A stretch of DNA of 64,000 bases from Pneumocystis sp. 'macacae' (taxonomy: Eukaryota; Ascomycota; Pneumocystomycetes; Pneumocystales; Pneumocystaceae), in contig CM030725.1 in the NCBI GenBank assembly GCA_018127085.1, forward strand, positions 1 to 64,000. The letters are read 5' to 3'. Positions 60,478-64,000 of the stretch are shown in pieces (positions within the stretch are counted from its first letter, which is position 1; each line of letters opens with the position of its first letter). The position numbers and the translations under genes are program-made. The notes below the pieces were generated by a model. The model made no database searches, was not told where the DNA came from, and saw only the letters and a program-made list of their open reading frames with translations.

Positions 60478-61857
60478 ATCTCATTCATTCATTCAATTCT
60501 TTATATATTTTCACTATTCCATATTAACCATCCATTTTATATTACTAATGCTTGCTCTTTCTTTTATACTATCTAGTATTTAGAAATAATTTACTAAATT
60601 TACTAACTATAATTTTTAAATCAGCATTGTAAAGACTTTCGAAACGTTAAAAATGTAAGCAATAAACCAAGTTTCAAGTTATACTACTAAAAAAAAACGA
60701 AATAAAAAAAATAAAAAATATTTATTATATTTTATTAATTTATTTATATTGGTTTAAAAAAAACTAATAAAAACAACACTTTAAATAAATATATTAAAAA
60801 TTAACTTTAAAATTATAAATCATTTGAAAAAACATTTATCATCGATATTTATCATCAGTTTCATAATTATATTTTTCCATTGCGCATTCTTTAATTAAAT
60901 AAAAGTTATCATCATTTTATCATATATTAATACCATGATTTTTAAATTGAAATTTTAAAATTATTGTTATACACTAAATATTTTTTAAAACCTATATTCT
61001 AAAAATACATAATTTTTTTTTAAAAATTAATTAAATTTAAAATATATAATTTATAATAATTTTTAATACAAATTATTACTCTACTATTATTCAAAGACAT
61101 TTAAAAATCAATTATTTAAATATTTATTATACAAAAACAATTAAAAATGCAAAAATATATTATAAATACGAAAACTATAGCAAAAATATTTCATAAACAA
61201 TTTTTGTTATTTTTATGTTTATATTTTTTAAAACATAAAACGTATTATAATTTATATTAAATAATATAACTTTTTAAGTTATAACTTTTTTCTACTAAAA
61301 TATACGATTTTATAAATTTAAATAATAAAAAGTAAAAATCATTTAAAACATATCATAATTATATAGAAATTTAAATGCAAATAATTTTAAAATTAATAAT
61401 TCTAGTTACCGATACAAATAATTTAATAAAAAAACAAAACTATATATCTAATTTTAAATTATATCAGTATCCAAATAAAGCATCAATTTAAATTTTATTA
61501 CCAAAAAATCATATTTTTTTATTTTTATAATTTATAATTTTAAACTTCTATATCAACAATTTATAATTTTTTTATTTATAAAGAAATTATATATATTAAA
61601 ATTATTTAATAATTTTACCTTTTAAAATAAACACTTAAATTTTTATATATTACTAGAATAATATATAATCAGATATTTTTCAAAAACAAAAACCTTAAAA
61701 TGCCAAACTAAAACTAATAAAAAATATTTTCAAATATTTGGTATTTAAAACTAAAAACCAATTATTTATAACTATTATTCAAATAATTTAAACATATTAA
61801 AAATATCCTATATATATATAATTTAATATTGAATTTATTTTTTTTAAAACTTAGATA
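60478..61857. other. Intergenic region upstream of the formin gene
   Basis: About 1.4 kb, A/T-rich, no coding-like stretch; the formin promoter should be near 60478-60700. Confidence 0.5.
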
Positions 61858-62299
61858 ATGCTTAACGTTATCCAAAATTTAAATTTAATAAAAAACTTTT
61901 CATTAATATCTATGTAATGATAGATCTATTATTGTATAAAAGTATATAATAAATAAAAAGCGTCCAATAAAATTTAATGCATTAATAGGAACCACAGATA
62001 GTAAAAAAACACCATTTTTTTATTCATTTCTTTTTACAATTTTTCTAACAATTATTGCTGCTATTATACTTATATTTAGTTATAAACGAGCCATTAAACT
62101 CATCCCAAACGGGAATGAACCTACTTTTATCCTTAATTTTATTTCTAATTGCAATAGAATGAAAATACCACTTCGACTATTTTCTCATAATGAAAGAGTG
62201 AGATTAAGTGATGAAGAAGCCATTAACTATGCATTCAATGATAGCGATAATGATGAAAGCTCAACACTTATTAACCAAAAAGCAAAAATTCAATTATAA
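61858..62299 (+). CDS. Possible small single-pass membrane protein (5' end unresolved)
   Basis: A plus-strand frame from about 61970 to the TAA at 62297-62299 encodes about 105 residues: KRPIKFNALIG, a hydrophobic helix (FLFTIFLTIIAAIILIFSY) with positive residues after it, then a polar tail with LSDEEAINYAFNDSDNDESS. No ATG lies in this frame; an upstream ATG at 61858 may supply a first exon, but none of the donor/acceptor pairs I tried is convincing. The less AT-rich base content than the surroundings supports coding. The family is not recognised. Confidence 0.4.
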
Positions 62300-62465
62300 A
62301 ACTCATACAAATACCAATAATTATAAACATGTTAAAATATTAATAATTTCAAAAGATTAAAACAGTTCAATAAAAACGTAGAAAGTAAAATCAAAGATTC
62401 TATAGAAACAATATCAATAAATATGTATACATTTTCTAGCAATTATAATAAAAATATAATGTATT

Positions 62466-64000
62466 TTATTTCCCAATACAAAATTTTGAAAAAATAGCAT
62501 CAAGAACTTCTTCTACATCAATCTTCTCATAAATCTTACCCAATTCATCACTTGCATATCTTAGATTTTCAGCAGCAATAGCCATATCTTTGTTATTATA
62601 TTCTTTAAACATCAACATTATATATTTCTCATTCGAAAACCTACCTAAAAAAACATGTAAATAATCTAAACACTTTTGAATATGTTCTCGATGTCTAGAA
62701 TTTATTCCAATAATTTCCTGACTATTTTCAGACCATACAATTTTTTTTAACTGACTATTAAGCAAAAGCATTAAATCACAAATACCCACATTAGTATGAC
62801 AAGAAATAGGAAAAATAAAATTAGAAGCTATTCCAGTCAAGAATTCAATTTTTTTTAAATTTTTATATTTTTCTGGTTTGACTAAATCAATTTTATTTAA
62901 AACTAAAATAATTGACTGATAATCAATTATTTTTTGAGATTTAAGTAAATATCGAAGAGAAGTTATATTAGCCTCAAGGTCAGTAATATCTAAAACACAA
63001 ATACGTATAGAAGCTTTTTCAATACTTTCATAAGCTCTTCTTATCCCCTCTTTTTCAACAAAACCAATATTGTTTTCTTGCCTTAAACCAGCAGTATCAC
63101 TAAGTATTACAGGAAATCCTCCTATATCAATAATAACGTCAATAACATCACGTGTTGTCCCTGGTTCTGAAGATACAATACTTACAGATCTTCTAGTAAT
63201 TATATTTAAAAGAGAAGACTTTCCAGCATTCGGTAATCCAAAAATAGATATTTTTATGCCATGTCTTAATAACTCACCACGAACAGACATTTTTAAATAA
63301 TCCTGAAGCCTGACTACAAAGTCCTCAACTTTTTTATATACTAAGTTAGTAAATAATTATATAACTAAATTTTTTCACAAACTCTGAGAATAAATATTAT
63401 CATTAATATCATCATCTTCAGCAAAATCTATAATAGCTTCAAGATGACATCTATAGTCAATTAATTCTTCCCTCCATCCTTCATAAACACGCGTCAAAGA
63501 TCCCTCAAATAGTAAGCTTTATAAATTAACCATAGATAACCCTACGTCAATTTGTCGAATAGCCAACTTTCTTTGTTCTTCAGTTTCTGCATTAATTATA
63601 TCATATACTCCTTCAACCTGAGTAAGATCTAGTTTCCCATTTTCAAAAGACCTTCTAGAAAATTCCCCAGGTTCTGCATATTGAACATTACAATGACTAC
63701 TGGCAATAGCATCTAAAACGGATCGAATGACAGCAGCTCCTCCATGAAGATGAAACTCAGCCATATCTTCACCTGTAAAAGAGCATGGGCCATCAAATAA
63801 AAGTAAACACGCCCTATCCAGCAATTCGCCAGTCTTTGGATGTTTAATCTCCCGAAGACTCAAATATCTCGACTTAGGAAGTTTCCCTGAAGGACAAAGA
63901 GTCTCAACTACCTGAAAACATTTTAAACATTTAAAATATATAAATGAAAGTACAATTACACGAAATGATTCAGGTCCTGAAATTCTTATTATAGCAATAG
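62466..64000 (-). CDS. MSS1: Mitochondrial tRNA-modification GTPase Mss1/MnmE-like (5' part beyond window)
   Basis: Four exons are seen: 63960-64000 (cut by the window edge), 63546-63911, 63383-63503, 62466-63340; phases agree. With Mto1/GidA this enzyme installs the wobble-uridine side chain on mitochondrial tRNAs. The N-terminal folate-binding part has AIIRISGPESF, LLFDGPCSFTGEDMAEFHLH and EPGEFSRRSFENGKLDL. The G domain has GLPNAGKSSL (G1), TTRD (G2), DTAGL (G3) and NKIDL (G4), and the protein ends with the diagnostic CIGK whose Cys is catalytic in MnmE. Intron 63504-63545 (42 nt) was chosen over a shorter one because it restores IRQID-GSLTRVYEGWREEL. Confidence 0.94.

Noticed and set aside
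63504..63530. A 27-nt intron in the MSS1 gene (GTTAAT...TTTGAG)
   Set aside because: A 42-nt intron starting earlier (GTAGGG) gives a better family match and a normal length.
62466..64000. Bacterial contamination, suggested by the MnmE-like GTPase
   Set aside because: The gene is interrupted by spliceosomal introns and shares the base composition of its neighbours; nuclear mitochondrial-targeted MnmE homologues are normal in fungi.

Overview
The window reads as nuclear DNA of a Pneumocystis species, most likely P. jirovecii. Base composition is very AT-rich. Genes are split by many introns of about 40-57 nt with GT...AG ends. The core genes are fungal. At the left end lies a cluster of cysteine-rich, GPI-anchored major surface glycoprotein (msg) genes, which is the hallmark of Pneumocystis subtelomeres. 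The species is inferred from the msg features; no ribosomal marker is present.

Layout. 1-3300 is a pyrimidine-rich higher-order repeat with no credible gene, presumably the telomere-proximal side. 3300-14000 holds three msg genes in tandem, all on the minus strand and so transcribed toward the repeat. The first two begin at a conserved ARAVKRR-coding junction element and have no ATG, as expected for silent donor copies of family I. The third has diverged, and I can assemble a three-exon 5' end for it with its own ATG, signal peptide and KR site, so it looks independently expressible. 14000-17580 is an AT-rich desert separating the subtelomere from the core genome.

Core region, left to right: an ENA-type P-type ATPase (+, 9 exons), ribosomal protein uL15 (-), a Pho85-type CDK (-), a Tho1/SARNP-like SAP protein (+), 6-phosphogluconolactonase (-), the FACT subunit Pob3 (+, 8 exons), a PLK4-type polo kinase (-, 6 exons), an intron-containing tRNA-Lys(CTT) (-), a Cwf18/CCDC12 splicing factor (+), a 57-residue ZCCHC10-like zinc-knuckle protein (-), Elongator Elp5 (+), the SNARE Sec22 (-), an unidentified nuclear-looking protein with a possible ASX-homology segment (+), Sec16 (+, 10 exons), a Neo1-type P4-ATPase (+, 16 exons), a diaphanous-type formin (-), a possible small membrane protein (+) and the 3' part of the mitochondrial tRNA-modification GTPase Mss1/MnmE (-, running off the right edge).

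The core genes form no operon-like unit. Several share a broad theme: Sec16, Sec22 and Neo1 act in ER/Golgi trafficking, and the ZCCHC10-like protein, Cwf18, Tho1 and Pob3 act in RNA or chromatin work. Exon models were built by hand from reading-frame continuity, splice sites and remembered family similarity. Frame sums were checked for most genes; the Neo1 model has one ambiguous junction.

Points most worth a second look: the spliced leader of msg gene 3, an inverted repeat bracketing msg gene 1, the higher-order repeat with recurring GTGCAC sites, a PLK4-like kinase in an ascomycete, and a reversal of strand base skew near 37-38.6 kb.
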